Notes: generated from the letters alone by a model not told the origin. Positions 40,195-52,640 are shown, numbered from the stretch's first letter. The stretch: 64,000 nucleotides of DNA from Stomoxys calcitrans (GCF_963082655.1 NC_081552.1:187171082-187235081); one strand, 5' to 3'. Numbers and translations are program-made.

Positions 40195-41234
40195 CGCTAA
40201 ATGAGGCTGCAAACGCTTCATTCCCTTTGTAACACATCGAAATATTTATATGAGATCCAACAAAGTATGTACGAGTATATTATTGATCGTCTTGACATTC
40301 TAAGTCGATTAAACCATGTCCTACCGTCTACCATGTCAATCCGTCGAAACCACGCTTATTTTAAAAGGAATAAAGTTAGACGATTAAAATTTTGCACATA
40401 TACTTCCTATAAAAGTAGGTCGGTTGAGATTGTAAATGGGCTATATCAGCCCATGTGTTGCTAAAGCTGTCATACAATCCGATCTTAGAACTTGACTTCT
40501 TGAGCCTCTAGACGGCGCAATTCTTATCCGATTTGGCTGAGGTTTGCACGAAGTGTTTTGTTTTGACTTCCAACAAATTTGTCACGTATTCTTCAAATCG
40601 GCTAGAAAACTTACTTCACTTCCCGAATCGGTCCATAACTAATAGCATAGCAATTTTTATATCCAACACAGAAGGATGGGAGCATATTCATGTTGCATTC
40701 CCTTTGCAACTCATCGAAATATCCATTTCCGAAGCTATAAGGTATATGTATTCTTGATTGGCGTACAAATCAATGACGATCCAGCCATGTCCGTCCCTCT
40801 GCCTGTTGAAATCACGCTACGGTCTTTAAAAATAGAGACATTGAGCTGTAACTTTGCACCGATTGTTTTTTTGTTCACAAGATGGGCTATATCTGACTAT
40901 ATATTCATATAGCCCCCATATAGTGCCTTAGGCCCATAAAAGCCACATTTATTATCTGATTTTGCAGAAATTTGGGACAGTGAGTTATGTTAGGCCCTTC
41001 AAAATTTTTCTTCAATTTGGTTCAGATCAGTCCAGATTTGGATATAGCTGACATATAGACCGATCTCTCGATTTGAGGTTTTGGGCCCTTAGAAGGCGCA
41101 TTTATTGTCCGATGTCGCCGAAATTTGGGACAGAGAGTTGCCCTCCGATTTCATTCTTCAATTTGGCCCAGATCGGTCCAGATTTGAATATAGCTGCCAT
41201 ATAGACCGATCTCTCGATTTAAGGTCTTGCGTTC
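40195..41234 (+). repeat. Two decayed DINE-1/mini-me-like repeats in tandem
   Basis: Blocks 'gtaacacatcgaaatatt', a TA-rich core and decayed GTCY core near 40320, then one 153-bp-type unit. A second copy starts near 40655 ('atatccaacacagaaggatggg') with 'ccatgtccgtccctctgcctgttgaaatcacgctac' and two units of the 'cagatcggtccagatttggatatagctg' subtype, up to the LINE remnant. Confidence 0.55.
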
Positions 41235-42225
41235 TGGCTCTACAGGAGCCTAATTAGACCAATCCTTACTTACGCCTCAGAAGTTTGGTGGGATGAGATG
41301 GAGAACATGTTGTCTTGGCATAGGCGGAGCGATGAGGATGAGTATAATCGAGGTGACGATAGGAAATTTTGAAGCTAGTTAAGAGGTTTTCGATCGGATA
41401 CCTGAGACGAGACTTAAAGTCGGGTGCGATGCACTGCTGCCAGCGGCACAGTCTTGGACTGACGGAACCCTAGTATTGCCGTCTGAGAGATCATGTTACA
41501 CGGAGGAGTAAGCCTGGGGGTCCATATTGACAACCCAGGGACTGAGATCTATTTTAGACTGCCTGACCATAATACGGTCCTGCAGGCGGAGATTCGGGCG
41601 ATCACGGATTCCGCGAGGTGTAGTGGTACTAACGCGAGGACGTCGAGAGTGAACCACTCTTGCAGTGTAAGAAGGAGAATAACGCCTTCATTGAGGATGG
41701 CAAAATGCGCATCGTCTGGGTGCCAGGCCATAACGGAGTAAAAGAAGGGAATGAGAGGGCCGACGATTTGGCGGTGGAGGCCAGAGGGCTGTCATCAATA
41801 AACTCGATTAATCCGAAGACTTTCGGGTCAACGCAGTCCGAATTAAGGCCGTGGGCGACAAACGCACATGTAACTATGTGGAACAGCGAAACAGTCGCTA
41901 GGACGGCGAAAATCCTATGGGGTGATCCGGATCCTGAGAGGACGAGGCTTTCACTGAAAGGAAGTAAAAAGGACGTCAGTATAGCTTTTGGTGTCATAAC
42001 GGGACACATAGGACAACGAGCCCTCTTATGCAAAATCAGTGCGGCAAGTTATAGGGAGTGTAGGGCATGTTGGGAAAATGATTAGACGTTGGAGCATTTC
42101 ATATGTCGTTGCCCCGCTTTAGTGGCTAAAAGATACCGGTACTTAGGTGGGACACTATACCAGACATGAATCAACTTAGGGAAGTGGTATGGAAAACTAT
42201 TAAGGATTTTGTAAGTAACACGAAA
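41235..42225 (+). pseudogene. LINE remnant: end of RT and RNase H (LOA/R1-like)
   Basis: The RT-thumb motif LIRPILTYASEVWW (from 41250) is followed by a frame-shifted RNase H region. That region has a decayed YTDG-type motif near 41490, VHIDNPGTEIYFRLP, TVLQAEIRAITD, then IVWVPGHNGVKEGNERADDL (41710-41775). Further on are GHIGQRALLCKISAASYREC and a CRAC/EHF-C-C zinc-like end. Several frameshifts and stops are present. RNase H after RT is found in the I, R1 and LOA groups; I cannot be more exact. Confidence 0.8.
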
Positions 42226-42255
42226 TTCCTATATTAAATTTTTTTTTCGGGTTTA

Positions 42256-43487
42256 CTTTTTATACCCTCCACCATAGGATCGGGGTATACTAATTTCGTC
42301 ATTCTGTTTGTAGCACCTCGAAATATGCGTCTAAGACCCAACAAAGTATATATATTCTAGATCGTCATGTCATTTCAAGTCGATCTAACCATGTCCGTTC
42401 GTCTGTCTGTCCGCCCGTCCGTCCGTCCGTATGTCTGTCTGTCGAAAGCATGCTAACTTTCGAAGGAGTAAAGGTAGCCGCTTGAAAATTTGCACAAATA
42501 CTTTTTATTAGTGAAGGTCAGTTGGTATTGTAAATGGGCCAACTTGGTCCATGTTTTGATATAGCTGCCGATCTTGGGTCTTGACTTCTTGAGCCTCTAG
42601 AGGGCGCAGTTCTCGTCCGATTCAACTGTAATTTTGCACGTAGTATTCTGGTAGCATCTCCAATCGGTCCATGTTTTGATATAGCTGCCATATAAACCAA
42701 TCTTAGGTCTTGACTTCTTGAGCCTCTGGGGGTGCAACTCTAGTCCGATTTAACTGAAATTTTGCACGTAGTGTTCCGGTAGCACTTCAATCGACTAAGC
42801 GAAGTATGGTTTAAATCGGTCCATGTTTTGATATAGCTGCCATATAAACCGATCTTGGGTCTTGACTTCTTGAGCCTTTAGATGGCGCAATTCTTATCCG
42901 ATTTTTTTTTTTTTTGAAACTTTGCACGTTGTATTTTGGTAGAACTTCCAACAACTGCGCTAAGTATAGTTTAAATCGGTCAATGTTTTTATATACCTGC
43001 CACATAAACCGATCTTGGGTCTTGACTTCTTGAGCCTCTAGATGGCGTAATTTTCGTCCGATTTAACTGATTTTGCACGTAGTATTTTGGTATCACTTCC
43101 AACAGCTGTGCTAAGTATGATTCAAATCGGTTTATAATCTGGTATAGGTGTCATATAAACCGATCTTGGATCTTGACTTCGTGAGCCAATAGAGGACATT
43201 TTGCATGAGGTGTTTTGGTTTGTCTTCCAATAACTGTGCTAAGTATGGCGTAAATCGGTATTGAACCTGATAAAGCTGCCATCTAAACCCATCTGGGATC
43301 TTGACTGCTTTAGCCTTGTTCGGTTCCTAGAAGCTCTCATTTTTGCTGGTTTGAGAGAAGTTTGGTATGTAGAATAAAATTAAGCCCTTCAACTAAATTT
43401 AGTTTGCATGAATTTTTACAAAATCCATGGTGGTGAGTTCCCAAGATTCGGCCCGACCGATCTTAGCATGCTTTTTCTTGTTATCCA
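42256..43487 (+). repeat. DINE-1/mini-me-like element, nearly full length
   Basis: Start TATACCCTCCACCATAGG, TA core, GTCY array (42397-42440), five to six diverged 153-bp-type units (one with a T-run near 42905), end 'ccatggtggtgagttcccaagattcggcccgaccgatcttagcatgc'. Confidence 0.7.
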
Positions 43488-43580
43488 TTGTGTGCCTATG
43501 AGGCGATACCGGGCAAAGAACTTGACGAATGCGATCCCTAGTGGATTCGACCCGCCCGAACTTAGCACGGTTTTATTTTC
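43488..43580 (+). repeat. 3' tip of another DINE-like repeat
   Basis: About 90 bp ending 'gattcgacccgcccgaacttagcacggttttatttt', the family 3' hairpin and terminus. Confidence 0.5.
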
Positions 43581-44040
43581 CAATCACCTTTGTCAACTGG
43601 TCAAGTTATATGGTGATATGGTTTTAAATTTCAGTAATTTCTTTCATTTTCGTCCACTGTGCAATGGCAAAAATAATACAACGAACAACTACTCTCTATG
43701 TCGCCTTACGGCATTGATAAAAATCCGTTCCCATGAATTTGATGTATTTTTTTCGTACAACCTACATTTGACATGCTTCTTTTTGGTTTTTTCCAAAGTT
43801 TTGTGTTCGTGTTCGTTGGTAGCTACGTGTCAGTTTAACGAAACGCGAACAATAAAATACTCCCAAGCCAAGGAAAACATGAAACAAAATACTTGGCATT
43901 TTTGTAAAGTTATCCGTGTTCTTTAGGCAATCCATGTTATCATAACAAAAGCATCCCTTAAGCATTGGTTGGATCAATCACATGGGACAGAGTTGAATTG
44001 GTCTTCAATTAAACTACGAAATTCATGGAAAATGTTTTAC
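43581..44040. other. Unassigned AT-rich spacer
   Basis: No motif recognised. A 172-codon plus-strand frame (43408-43926) runs through it, but it starts inside the DINE repeat and has no protein-like motifs. Confidence 0.4.
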
Positions 44041-44365
44041 CACTACTGCTAATACAAATCCGGCGATAAATATGTATGGGTGCTACATCCAAATCTGAAC
44101 CGATTTTGATGAAATCTCACAGATATGTTTAGATAAGTAACAAAACAATCCGTGCAAAATTTTGTGCGGATTGGTTGAAAATTGTAGCTGGTACGGCTAT
44201 TTCAGTGCAAATCGGGTAATACATATAAATGGGAGCTACATCTAAATCTGAACCGATTTTGATGAAATCTTGCACATATGTTAAGATCAGTAACAAAACA
44301 ATCCGTGCCAAGTTTTGTGCCGATCGGTTGAAAATATTAGATACCACGGCCATTTAAGTGCAATG
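44040..44365. repeat. Two-copy tandem repeat, about 145-bp unit
   Basis: The block 'gggagctacatctaaatctgaaccgattttgatgaaatcttgcacatatgtt' occurs near 44082 and 44227, each followed by 'agtaacaaaacaatccgtgc'. It resembles the other 'gaaccgatttt..gaaattt' repeats but is a distinct subfamily. Confidence 0.55.
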
Positions 44366-44997
44366 GGGGCTCTAGAAGCAAAATCGGGAGATAGGTTTAT
44401 ATGGGAGCTGTATCAAGCTATTGATCGATTCAGACCATATTAGACATGTATGTTGAAGGTCATAAGAGAAGCCATTGTACAAAATCGGATGATAAGAATT
44501 GCGCACTCTAGAGGCTCAAGAAATCAAGACCCAAGATCGGTTTATATGGCAGCTATATCAGGTTATGGACCGATTTGAACCATACTTGGCACATTTATTG
44601 AATATCATAACAAAACATGTCGTGCAAAATTTCATTCCAATCGGATAAGAATTGCGCACTCTAGAGGCTCAAGAAGTCAAGACCCAAGATCAGTTTATAT
44701 GTCAGCTATATCAAAACATGGACCGATATGGCCCATTTACAATACCAACCGACCTACACTAATAAGAAGTATTTGTGCAAAATTTCAAGCAGCTAGCTTT
44801 ACTCCTTCGGAAGTTAGCGTGCTTTCGACAGACAGATGGACGGACGGTCAGACGGACGGACATGGCTAGATCGACATAAAATGTCACGACGATCAAGAAT
44901 ATATATACTTTATGGGGTCTCAGACGAATATTTCGAGTAGTTACAAACAGAATGACGAAATTAGTATACCCCCCATCTTATGGTGGAGGGTATAAAA
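44366..44997 (-). repeat. DINE-1/mini-me-like element, partial
   Basis: Three 153-bp units in minus orientation, then 'gttagcgtgctttcgacagacag', GGAC array near 44845, TA core, terminus 'cttatggtggagggtataaaa'. The hairpin end is lacking. Confidence 0.7.
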
Positions 44998-45354
44998 AAG
45001 GAACCCGCTTGGTATGTCACCTACTATAAAAACTTACTGCGGCCATAAACGTGACATAATGAATTATTAGAACCATTCACACCGAGTTTTAATGCTTTGC
45101 TCCTATTTGGGTCGTAATGTTAATGTCTCTGGATTAATGCCGCTTAATTGTTTGATCTCCCCCATTTGTTTGCTTCATGTCCTCAATGTTGCATACGAAA
45201 GCACTGCTTTTTCCTTTCCTTTGGAGCTTTTCATATCTGACTGCTTTTACCATGTTCTCTTTTTTTTTGGGCCGCCAATTAAGTTAAATGGTACCATTTT
45301 TTGTTAAGCAATTCCAGGCGCAACTTTCATGGCATGCTCTGCCATCTTATCTTT
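44998..45354. other. Unassigned spacer
   Basis: About 360 bp of moderately AT-rich sequence without recognisable element or gene. Confidence 0.35.
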
Positions 45355-46946
45355 AACAAGTAAAAGCGTGCTAAGTTCGGCCGGGCCGAATCTTATATAC
45401 CCTCCACCATGGATCGCATATGTCGAGTTCTTTTCCCGGCATCTCTTCTTAGGCAAAAAAGGATATAAGAAAAGATTTGCTCTGCTAATAGAGCGATATC
45501 AAGATATGGTCCGGTTTGGACCACAATTAAATTATATGTTGGAGACCTGTGTAAAATGGCAGCCAATTCGAATAAGAATTGCGCCCTTTGTGGGCTCAAG
45601 AAGTAAAATAGAGAGATCGATTTATATGGGAGCTATATCAGGCTATAAACCGATTCAGACCATAATAAACACGTATGTTAATGGTCATGAGAGAATCCGT
45701 CGTACAAAATTTCAGGCAAATCGGATAATAATGGCGACCTCTGGAGGCTCAACAAGTCAAGATCCCAGATCGGTTTATATGGCAGCTATATCAGGTTATG
45801 AACCGATTTGAACCATATTTGGCACAGTTGTTGGATATCATAACAAAATACTACGTGCCAAAATTCATTCAAATTGGATAATATTTGCGCCCTCTAGAGG
45901 CTCAAGAAGTCAAGATCCAAGATCGGTTTATATGACAGCTATATCAGGTTATGGACCGATTTGAACCATACTTGGCACAGTTGTTGAATATAGTAACAAA
46001 ACACGTCGTGCAAAATTTCATTCCAATCGGATAAGAATTGCGCACTCAAGAGGCTCAAGAAATCAAGACCCAAGATCGGTTTATATGGCAGCTATATCAG
46101 GTTATGGACCGATTTGAACCATACTTGGCACAGTTGTTGGATGTCACAACAAAACACGTCGTGCAAAATTTCATCCCAATCGGATAAGAGTTGCGCACTC
46201 TAGAGGCTCAAGAAATCAAGACCCCAGATCGGTGTATATGGCAGCTATATCAGGTTATAGACCGATTTGAACCATACTTGGAACACTTGTTGGATATAAT
46301 AACAAAATACGTCGTGCAAAATTTCAATCCAATCGGATAAGAATTGCGCACTCTAGAGGCTCAAGAAGTCAAGACCCAAGATCGGTTTATATGGCAGCTA
46401 TATCAGGTTATGGACCGATTTGAACCATACTTGGCACAGTTGTTGGATTCCATAGCAAAACACGTCGTGCAAAATTTCATCCCAATCGGATAAGAATTGC
46501 GCACTCTAGAGGCTCAAGAAGTCAAGTCCCAAGATCGGTTTATATGGCAGCTATATCAAAACATGGACCGATATGGCCCATTTACAATACCAACCGACCT
46601 ACACTAATAAGAAGTATTCGTGCAAAATTTCAAGCGCCTAGCTTTACTCGTTCGGAAGTTAGCGTGCTTTCGACAGACAGACGGACGGACGGACGGACGG
46701 ACGGACGGACGGACGGACGGACGGACGGACGGACGGACGGACGGACGGACGGACGGACGGACGGACGGACGGACGGACGGACGGACGGACGGACGGACAG
46801 ACGGACGGACATGGCTAGATCGACATAAAATTTCACGACGATCAAGAATATATATACTTTATGGGGTCTCAGACGAATATTTCGAGTAGTTACAAACAGA
46901 ATGACGAAATTAGTATACCCCCCATCTTATGGTGGAGGGTATAAAA
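45355..46946 (-). mobile_element. DINE-1/mini-me-like element, full length with expanded microsatellite
   Basis: Mirror image of 38362-39992. It has head AACAAGTAAAAGCGTGCTAA, hairpin TTCGGCCGGGCCGAA, 'ataccctccaccatggatcgc' and seven to eight 153-bp units. A GGAC array of about 130 bp (46676-46806), the TA core and terminus ATGGTGGAGGGTATAAAA follow. Confidence 0.78.
46676..46806. repeat. (ACGG)n microsatellite, about 32 units
   Basis: Nearly perfect run within the mini-me GTCY proto-microsatellite position; sister elements have only 4-12 units there. Confidence 0.9.
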
Positions 46947-47155
46947 ATGGCATTTTAGATCCTTTTGTTATTGCAATGTTTTTGTTGCTTTTTGGTGTAT
47001 GTATGTGCTGTAAGACCCATTCGTTGCTTATTTCTAAAGCTTTGTGTTTTCAGCTTTTCGGCATAGTTGTTTTTGCTCTTTCGGAGGTACACACCGTGTT
47101 TCATTTTGATCTGGAATGTTTGTTTATGGAGAAACAAGTTAAAATGCAAACGGGT
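46947..47155. other. Unassigned spacer
   Basis: About 210 bp, T-rich, no recognisable gene or element. Confidence 0.35.
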
Positions 47156-47995
47156 TTTTATACCCACCACCATAGAATGGGTAGTATACTATTCTAGAAA
47201 TTCCGTTTGTAACACCTCGATATATTGATCAGCGACCCCATAAACTATCACGAAAGCAGTCGAACAAATGAAAATATCCACTTGAAATTTTGTACATATA
47301 CTAATTTTTATAAAGGTCGTAGCTTGGGGATCGCAAATTGGGCATATCGGTTCTGACTTGGATAAAGCGCCCATATAAATCGAACTACGGATTTGAGATC
47401 TTGTGCCTCTAGAAGCCGCATCTGCTTTCCAATTTGTCTGAAATATTGCACGTAATGCTCTGTTATCGTACGATCCAGATATAGCTTCTCTATACGAGTG
47501 TACCGATCTTCTGATTAGTTTTCTACGGCCCCAAAAAGCTTAAGTTTTTGGCTGAACTGTCAGATAAAGTACTCACATGATCTTCAACTAATCTTCAGAA
47601 ACATCTGCAAATCTTTTGTAAGGAATATACCCCCACCGGAGGATGGGGGTAAATTCATTTTGTCATTCCGTTTGCAACACATCGAAATATCTATTTCCGA
47701 CTTGATCAGCAAAAAATGTAGGACGATTTAGACATGTCCGTCTGTCTGTTGAAATCACGCTACAGACTTAAAAAATAGAGATATTGAGCTGAAACTTTGC
47801 ACAGATTCTCTTTTTTCCATAAGCAGGTTAAGTTCGAAGACGGGCTATATCGGACTATATCTAGATATAGCCCCCATATCCCCCCGATCCTCCGATTTAG
47901 GGTCTTAGGCTCATAAAGCCACATTTATTATCCGATTTTGCGGAAATTTAGGGCAGTGAGTTGTGTTGGGCCTTTCGTCATTGCAACCTTTGAAG
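47156..47995 (+). repeat. Two decayed DINE-like repeats of other subfamilies
   Basis: The first starts 'tatacccaccaccatagaatgggtagtatac' and keeps 'cacctcgatatattgatcagcgacccc'. The second starts near 47628 ('atacccccaccggaggatgggggtaaattc') with 'gacatgtccgtctgtctgttgaaatcacgctacag' and 'ctatatctagatatagccccc'. No coding capacity. Confidence 0.55.
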
Positions 47996-48458
47996 TTATG
48001 ACAAAAATATATGGCAGCTATATCAAGTTATGGACCGATTTGAACCATACTTGGCACATTTATTGGATATCATAACGAAACACGTCATGCAAAATTTAAT
48101 TCCAATGGGAAAACAATTGCGCACTCTAGAGGCTCAAGAAGTCAAGACCCAAGATCGGTTTATATGGCAGCTATATCAAAACATGAACCGATATGACCCA
48201 TTTACAATACCTACACTACTACACCTACATGACCTACACTAATAAGAAGTATTTGTGCAAAATTTCAAGCGGCTAGCTTTACTCCTTCGGAAGTTAGCGT
48301 GCTTTCGACAGACAGACGGACGGACGCACGGACAGACACCATGTCCGTCCGTGTGTCCATCCGTCTGTCCGTCCGTCCGTCTGTCTGTCGAAAGCACGCT
48401 AACTTTCGAAGGAGTAAAGCCGCTTGAAGTTTTGCACAAATTTTTAAGTTTTTAGGCG
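47996..48458. repeat. Head-to-head DINE-like fragments forming a palindrome
   Basis: Two minus-orientation 153-bp units run into a GGAC core at 48308-48340. This is followed at once by an inverted GTCC core and the reversed flank. Arms of about 95 bp (48247-48340 and 48345-48440) share 'gtatttgtgcaaaatttcaagcgg', 'ttactcc' and 'aagttagcgtgctttcgacagacag' in opposite orientation. Confidence 0.65.
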
Positions 48459-49685
48459 AAACAAGTAAAAGCGTGCAAAGTTCGGCCCGGCCTAATCTTA
48501 TATACCCTCCACCATGGATCGCATTTGTCGATTTCTTTTCCCGGCATCTCTTCTTACGCAAAAAAGGATATAAGAAAAGATTTGCTCTGCCATTAGACCG
48601 ATATCAAGATATGATCCGGTTTAGACCACAATTAGATTATACGTTGGAGACCTGTGTAAAATGTCAGCCAATACGAATAAGAATTGCGTCGTTTGGGGGC
48701 TCAAGGAGTAAAATAGAGAGATCGATTTATATGGGAGCTGTATCGCGCTATAGACCGATTCAGACCATAACAAACACGTATGTTGATGGTCATGAGAGGA
48801 TCCGTCGTACAAAATTTCAGGCAAATCGGATAATAATTGCGACCTCTAGAGGCTCAAGAAGTCAAGATCCCAGATCGGTTTATATCGCAGCTATATTAGG
48901 TTATGAACCCATTTGAACCTTATTTGACACACTTGCTGAAAGTAAGAATAAAAAAATACGTCATGCAAAATTTCACCCAAATCGGATAGGAATTGCGCAC
49001 TCCAGAAGCTTAAGAAGTCAAGTCCCCGGATCTGCTTATATGACAGCTATATCAGGTTACAAACCGATTTAAACCATACTTGGCACAGTTGTTGGATATC
49101 ATAACAAAATACTTCGTGCAAAAATTCATTCAAATCGGATAAGGACTGCGCCCTCTAGAGACTCAAGAAGTCAATACCCAAGATCGGTTTATATGACAGC
49201 TATATCAGGTTATAGACCAATTTGAACCATACTTGGCACATTTTGTTAGATATCATAACAAAACGCGTCGTGCAAAATTGTATTCCCATCGGATTAGAAT
49301 TGCGCACTCTAGAGGCTCAAGAAGTCAAGACCCAAGATCAGTTTATATGGCAGCCATATCAAAACATGAACCGATATAGCCCATTTACAATACCAACCGA
49401 CCTACACTAATAGGAAGTATTTGTTCAAAATTTCAAGCGGCTAGCTTTACTCCTTCGGAAGTTAGCGTGCTTTCGACTGACAGACGGACGGCCGGACGGA
49501 CGGACGGACAGACGGACGGACGGACGGACAGACGGACGGACGGACATGGCTAGATCGACATAAAATGTCACGACGATCAAGAATATATATATACTTTATA
49601 GGGTCTCAGACGAATATTTCGAGTAGTTACAAACAGAATGACGAAATTAGTATACCCCCCATCCTATGGTGGACGGTATAAAAAC
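48459..49685 (-). mobile_element. DINE-1/mini-me-like element, full length
   Basis: Head AAACAAGTAAAAGCGTGCAA with hairpin TTCGGCCCGGCC, 'ataccctccaccatggatcgc', five to six 153-bp-type units, GGAC array 49480-49545, TA core, terminus 'cctatggtggacggtataaaa'. Confidence 0.72.
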
Positions 49686-50183
49686 GGAAAACAAGTAAAA
49701 ACATGCTAATTTCTGTATCTTATATACCCTTCACCATGAATCGCATTTGTCAAATTCTGAGTCGGTATTTTCTTATATGCAAAGGATAATGGATAAGAAT
49801 TGGTATGATATAGGAGGCCAACCTTGGATTGGATGTTGGAGGCCATAGTTGATGCAAACATTGCACTCTCTAGAGGCTCAAGAAGTATAATCAGGATATT
49901 GGTTTATATAGACGCTATAACAAAACATGGACAGATATGGCCCATTTACAATCCCAACCTACCAACCCTACTAGCACGTATTTGTACAAAATTTCAAGCG
50001 CATAGTTTCGCTCCTTCGGATGCTAGCGTGTTTCCACAGACGGACAGACATGGGTAGATCGACCTTAAATGTCATGGCGATCAAGAATATATAAACTTTG
50101 TGGGGTCTTAGGCGAATATTTTGATGTGTTACAAGCGAAATGACGATGTTATTATATGGCCACCGTATGGTGGAGGGTATAAT
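49686..50183 (-). repeat. DINE-like element, short and diverged
   Basis: Head 'aaaacaagtaaaaacatgctaatttctg', 'cttcaccatgaatcgc', one diverged unit, short GGAC core near 50037, terminus 'cgtatggtggagggtataatg'. Confidence 0.65.
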
Positions 50184-50184
50184 G

Positions 50185-51523
50185 AACAAGTAAAAGCGTG
50201 CTAAGTTCGGCCGGGCCGAATCTTATATACCCTCCACCATGGATCGCATTTGTCGAGTTCTTTTCCCGGCATCTCTTCTTAGGCAAAACAGGATATAAGA
50301 AAAGAGTTGCTCTGCTATTAAAACGATATCAAGATATGGTCCGGTTCGGATCACAATTATATTATATGTTGGAGACCTGTGTAAAATTTCAGCCAATTCG
50401 TTTAAGAATTGCGCCCATTGGGGCTCACGAAGTAAAATAGAGAGAACGAATTATATGGGATCTGTATCGGGCTATAGACCGATTCAGACCATAATAAACA
50501 CGTTTGTTGATGGTCATGAGAGGATCCGTCGTACAAAATTTCAGGCATATCGGATAATAATTGCGACCTCTACGGGTCAAGAAGTCAAGATCCCAGATCG
50601 GTTTATATGGCAGCTATATCAGGTTATGAACCGATTTTAACCTTATTTGACACAGTTGTTGAAAGTAAAAATAAAATACGTCATGCAAAATTTCAGCCAA
50701 ATCGGATAGGAATTGCGCCCTCTAGAAGCTCAAGAAGTCAAATCCCCAGATCTGTTTATATGACAGCTATATCAGGTTATCAACCGATTTCAACCATACT
50801 TGGCACAGTTGTTGGATATAATAACAAAACACGTCGTGCAAAATTTCATTTCAATCGGATAAGAATTGCGCACTCTAGAGGCTCAAGAAGTCAAGACCCA
50901 AGATCGGTTTATATGGCAGCTATATCCGGTTATGGACCGATTTGAACCATACTTAGCACAGTTGTTGGATATTATAACGAAACACGTCGTGCGAAATTCC
51001 ATTCCATTCGGATAAGAATTGCGCCCTCTAGAGGCTCAAGAAATCAAGATCCAAGATCAATTTATATGGCAGCTATATCAGGTTATGGACCGATTTGAAC
51101 CATACTTGGCGCAGTTGTTGGATATTATAACAAAACACGTCGTGCAAAATTTCATTTCAATCGAATAAGAATTGCGCACTCTAGAGGCTCAAGAAGTCAA
51201 GACCCAAGATCGGTTTATATAGCAGCTATATCAAAACATGGACCGATATGGCCCATTTACAATACCAACCGACCTACACTAATAAGAAGTATTTGTGCAA
51301 AATTTCAAGCGGCTAGCTTTACTCCTTCGGAAGTTAGCGTGCTTTCGACAGACAGACGGACGGACGGACGGACGGACGGACGGACGGACATGGCTAGATC
51401 GACATAAAATGTCACGACGATCAAGAATATATATACTTTATGGGGTCTCAGACGAATATTTCGAGTAGTTACAAACAGAATGACGAAATTAGTATACCCC
51501 CCATCTTATGGTGGAGGGTATAA
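50185..51523 (-). mobile_element. DINE-1/mini-me-like element, full length
   Basis: Head GAACAAGTAAAAGCGTGCTA, hairpin TTCGGCCGGGCCGAA, about seven 153-bp units, GGAC array 51353-51389, TA core, terminus 'cttatggtggagggtataatg'. Confidence 0.75.
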
Positions 51524-52640
51524 TGAAAAATAAGTAAAAAGGCATTAAGTTCGTCCGGGCCGAACTTTGGATACCCACCACCTCAGGTATATATGTAAAC
51601 CCCCTTTCTTCACAATCCGGCGAATATTGAATAACTTATGCACCCAAATTCGGCACGGACATTGAGTGGACTAATAAATATAAGTCACTGTTCAATTTTG
51701 TTAAACAAAATATTGGTCTTTTTAGCATATCCAAGTATAAACCGATCTGAACCATAAAGGATACGGATGTCGAAAAGCTTAGCATAAGTCACTGCGTCAA
51801 ATTTCAACGAAATCGCATAATAAATGCGTTTTTTAGAGGGCCAAGGCTTTAAATCGAGACTTCTTTCTATGTGGCATCTATGCCCAAATCTGGACCGATG
51901 TGGACCAATTAAACAAGGATATAATAACCATCCTATTTTATTATAACTCCACTACTATATACGTTGTTATATCGCAATAGGGGCTTGTCTCGATCATATT
52001 TTATTCAGGTCCCGAGAACTTATATATAAGTAACACTTTCAGACAATAAATCTGCTTTTTATGGGAGTAAGACACTTAATTGAAACATCGGTCTATTTGA
52101 CAACTATTTCTATATAATCTTATATGACCCATATTTGGGGGGATGTCGGGAAGCTAAAAACAACTAAATATTTTAAATTTCAGCGAAATCGGTTAAAAAA
52201 TAAAACTTTTATGGGCTTTAGACCCGGTCTATATGACAGCTATATCTTAACATAGTCCGACCTAAACTATATTTGGGTCCGATGTTGGGTGGCCCAAAAC
52301 TACTCATTGCTCCAAATTTCAGCGAAATCGGTTAAAAAATAAAGCTTTTATGGCCTTCAGACTCTTCATCGGGAGATCGGTCTAAATCGGTCAAATATGG
52401 TTCGATTTCGCCCGTTGAAGAACTTAACCAGCGCGCATCAAAAAGACGTATGTGCCAAATATCATTTGATTACAACAGACGGATGGATAGACACACGGGC
52501 ATCGTTAATTCATCTTAGAATTTTACGACGATGTTAATTCATCTTAGAAATGTACCTTATAGAGTCGAAAATTGATATTTCGATGTATTGCAAGCGGAAT
52601 GACTAAACGAATATACCCCTATCCTACGGTGGTGGGTATA
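51524..52640 (-). repeat. DINE-like repeat, second subfamily
   Basis: Head 'aaataagtaaaaaggcattaagttcgtccgggccgaa' with 'ggatacccaccacc', several units of the 'atcggtctatatggcagctatatcc' and 'gcgaaatcggttaaaaaataaa' kind, decayed GGAC core (52480-52500), terminus 'cctatcctacggtggtgggtataaaa'. Confidence 0.6.

Noticed and set aside
43408..43926. 172-codon plus-strand frame
   Set aside because: Begins inside a DINE repeat end, has no motif, and its composition follows the AT-rich DNA.
45329..45811. 160-codon plus-strand frame, and similar frames at 50607-50945 and 38084-38404
   Set aside because: They are translations of the 153-bp repeat unit; there is no independent evidence for a protein. 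Kept only as a periodicity observation.
46544..46889. Frames encoding (RTDG)n and, on the other strand, (PSVR)n
   Set aside because: Direct product of the (ACGG)n microsatellite.
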